From: Rhodoferax sp.
GTDB taxonomy: Bacteria > Pseudomonadota > Gammaproteobacteria > Burkholderiales > Burkholderiaceae_C
NCBI GenBank assembly: GCA_030685025.1
Contig: JAUXWC010000107.1
Span: 1 to 39,735 of the forward strand
Direction: 5' to 3'
Length of the DNA: 39,735 nucleotides
How positions within the stretch are numbered: position 1 is the stretch's first letter; every line of letters begins with the position of its first letter. Both the position numbers and the translations under genes were made by a program. The notes below the pieces were generated by a model. The model was not told the DNA's origin and searched no databases. It saw nothing but the letters and a program-made list of their open reading frames with translations. Positions 39,386-39,735 of this stretch are shown here, piece by piece.

Positions 39386-39735
39386 ATGCCCGCTATCTCT
39401 TTTCAGTCGGTCTCCAAGACCTATCCATCGCCGCGCGGCCCCAAGGGAGCGACTTTTCAGGCACTTGACAATGTGAGCCTGGACGTCCAGCAAGGCGAGT
39501 TCTTTGGTTTGCTGGGCCCCAATGGTGCGGGTAAAACCACCCTCATCAGTGTGTTGGCGGGCCTCACCAGGCCAAGCAGTGGGCGTGCCCTGGTGATGGG
39601 CTGCGACGTGCAAGGTGACTACGCCAAGGCGCGACGCCAGATTGGTGTGGTGCCTCAGGAACTGGTGTTCGATCCCTTCTTCAATGTGCGCGAGTCATTG
39701 CGCATGCAGTCGGGCTACTTTGGCGTCAAGAACAA
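39386..39735 (+). CDS. ABC-2 type transporter ATP-binding protein, cut by window end
   Basis: At least 116 residues are visible and the frame is open to the window edge. Walker A is GPNGAGKTT (44-52), followed by [14 protein letters not shown] and a Q-loop-like [18 protein letters not shown]. This is the CcmA/YadG-type ATPase that pairs with an ABC-2 permease. The ATG at 39386 lacks a strong ribosome binding site. It follows mlaB on the same strand, an order seen in Burkholderiales, so a permease gene is expected next. The substrate cannot be told. Confidence 0.9.
   Translation, partial: MPAISFQSVSKTYPSPRGPKGATFQALDNVSLDVQQGEFFGLLGPNGAGKTTLISVLAGLTRPSSGRALVMGCDVQGDYAKARRQIGVVPQELVFDPFFNVRESLRMQSGYFGVKN

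Overview
The window looks like a chromosomal segment of a GC-rich betaproteobacterium, most likely Burkholderiales and close to Comamonadaceae (Rhodoferax/Polaromonas/Acidovorax type). The reasons are the gene orders pilMNOPQ-aroK-aroB-dgt, lptM-lysA divergent from cyaY and mrcA, gltB-gltD next to mlaFEDACB, msrP-msrQ, and tandem LpxL-type acyltransferases beside metK. The species is inferred from gene order and protein style only; no search was possible.

Layout. (1) 1-2210 is accessory: a perfect 36-bp palindrome, a type I-F-like CRISPR array (13 repeats, 12 spacers, transcribed on +, one variant repeat in the middle), an orphan HicB-like antitoxin and a DinD-like BRO-N protein. No cas gene lies in the window. 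(2) 2249-16712 is compact housekeeping: proline iminopeptidase, a double-domain M16 peptidase, metK, two lipid A acyltransferases, engB, a dihaem cytochrome c4, msrPQ, lysA-lptM, cyaY and PBP1a (mrcA). Several neighbours share stops or are separated by only a few bases. (3) 16982-26937 is a type IV pilus assembly operon, pilMNOPQ, mostly coupled by overlapping start/stop codons. A 618-residue Ig-like lipoprotein gene sits between pilQ and aroK, followed by aroK, aroB and dgt. (4) 27014-28773 holds a METTL25-like methyltransferase and a RAYT (REP-associated tyrosine transposase) element bounded by 24-bp imperfect inverted repeats. (5) 28841-35174 is gltB-gltD (NADPH glutamate synthase). (6) 35272 to the end is the Mla phospholipid-transport operon, mlaF-E-D-A-C-B, running into a second ABC ATPase cut by the window end.

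The most interesting non-genic signal is a dispersed family of small hairpin elements. There are two tandem copies between gltB and gltD, one between mlaE and mlaD, and one between mlaB and the next ABC gene. All share a 5' GTTG, a 7-8 bp stem, a conserved internal G.G mismatch and a 3' CCCGCA. The stems differ by a compensated base pair (GGGTCAGA/TCTGACCC versus GGACAGA/TCTGTCC) and the loops are unrelated. The mlaE-mlaD copy is flanked by a perfect 11-bp direct repeat. The RAYT ends carry the same GGGGTCAGA core, so transposase and hairpins probably form one REP/RAYT-type system that places structured elements just upstream of ribosome binding sites inside operons.

Functionally, much of the window serves the cell envelope: lipid A acylation, peptidoglycan synthesis, LptM, Mla lipid traffic, and the pilus secretin with a surface lipoprotein. 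Amino-acid and cofactor genes (lysA, aroKB, gltBD, metK) are interleaved.
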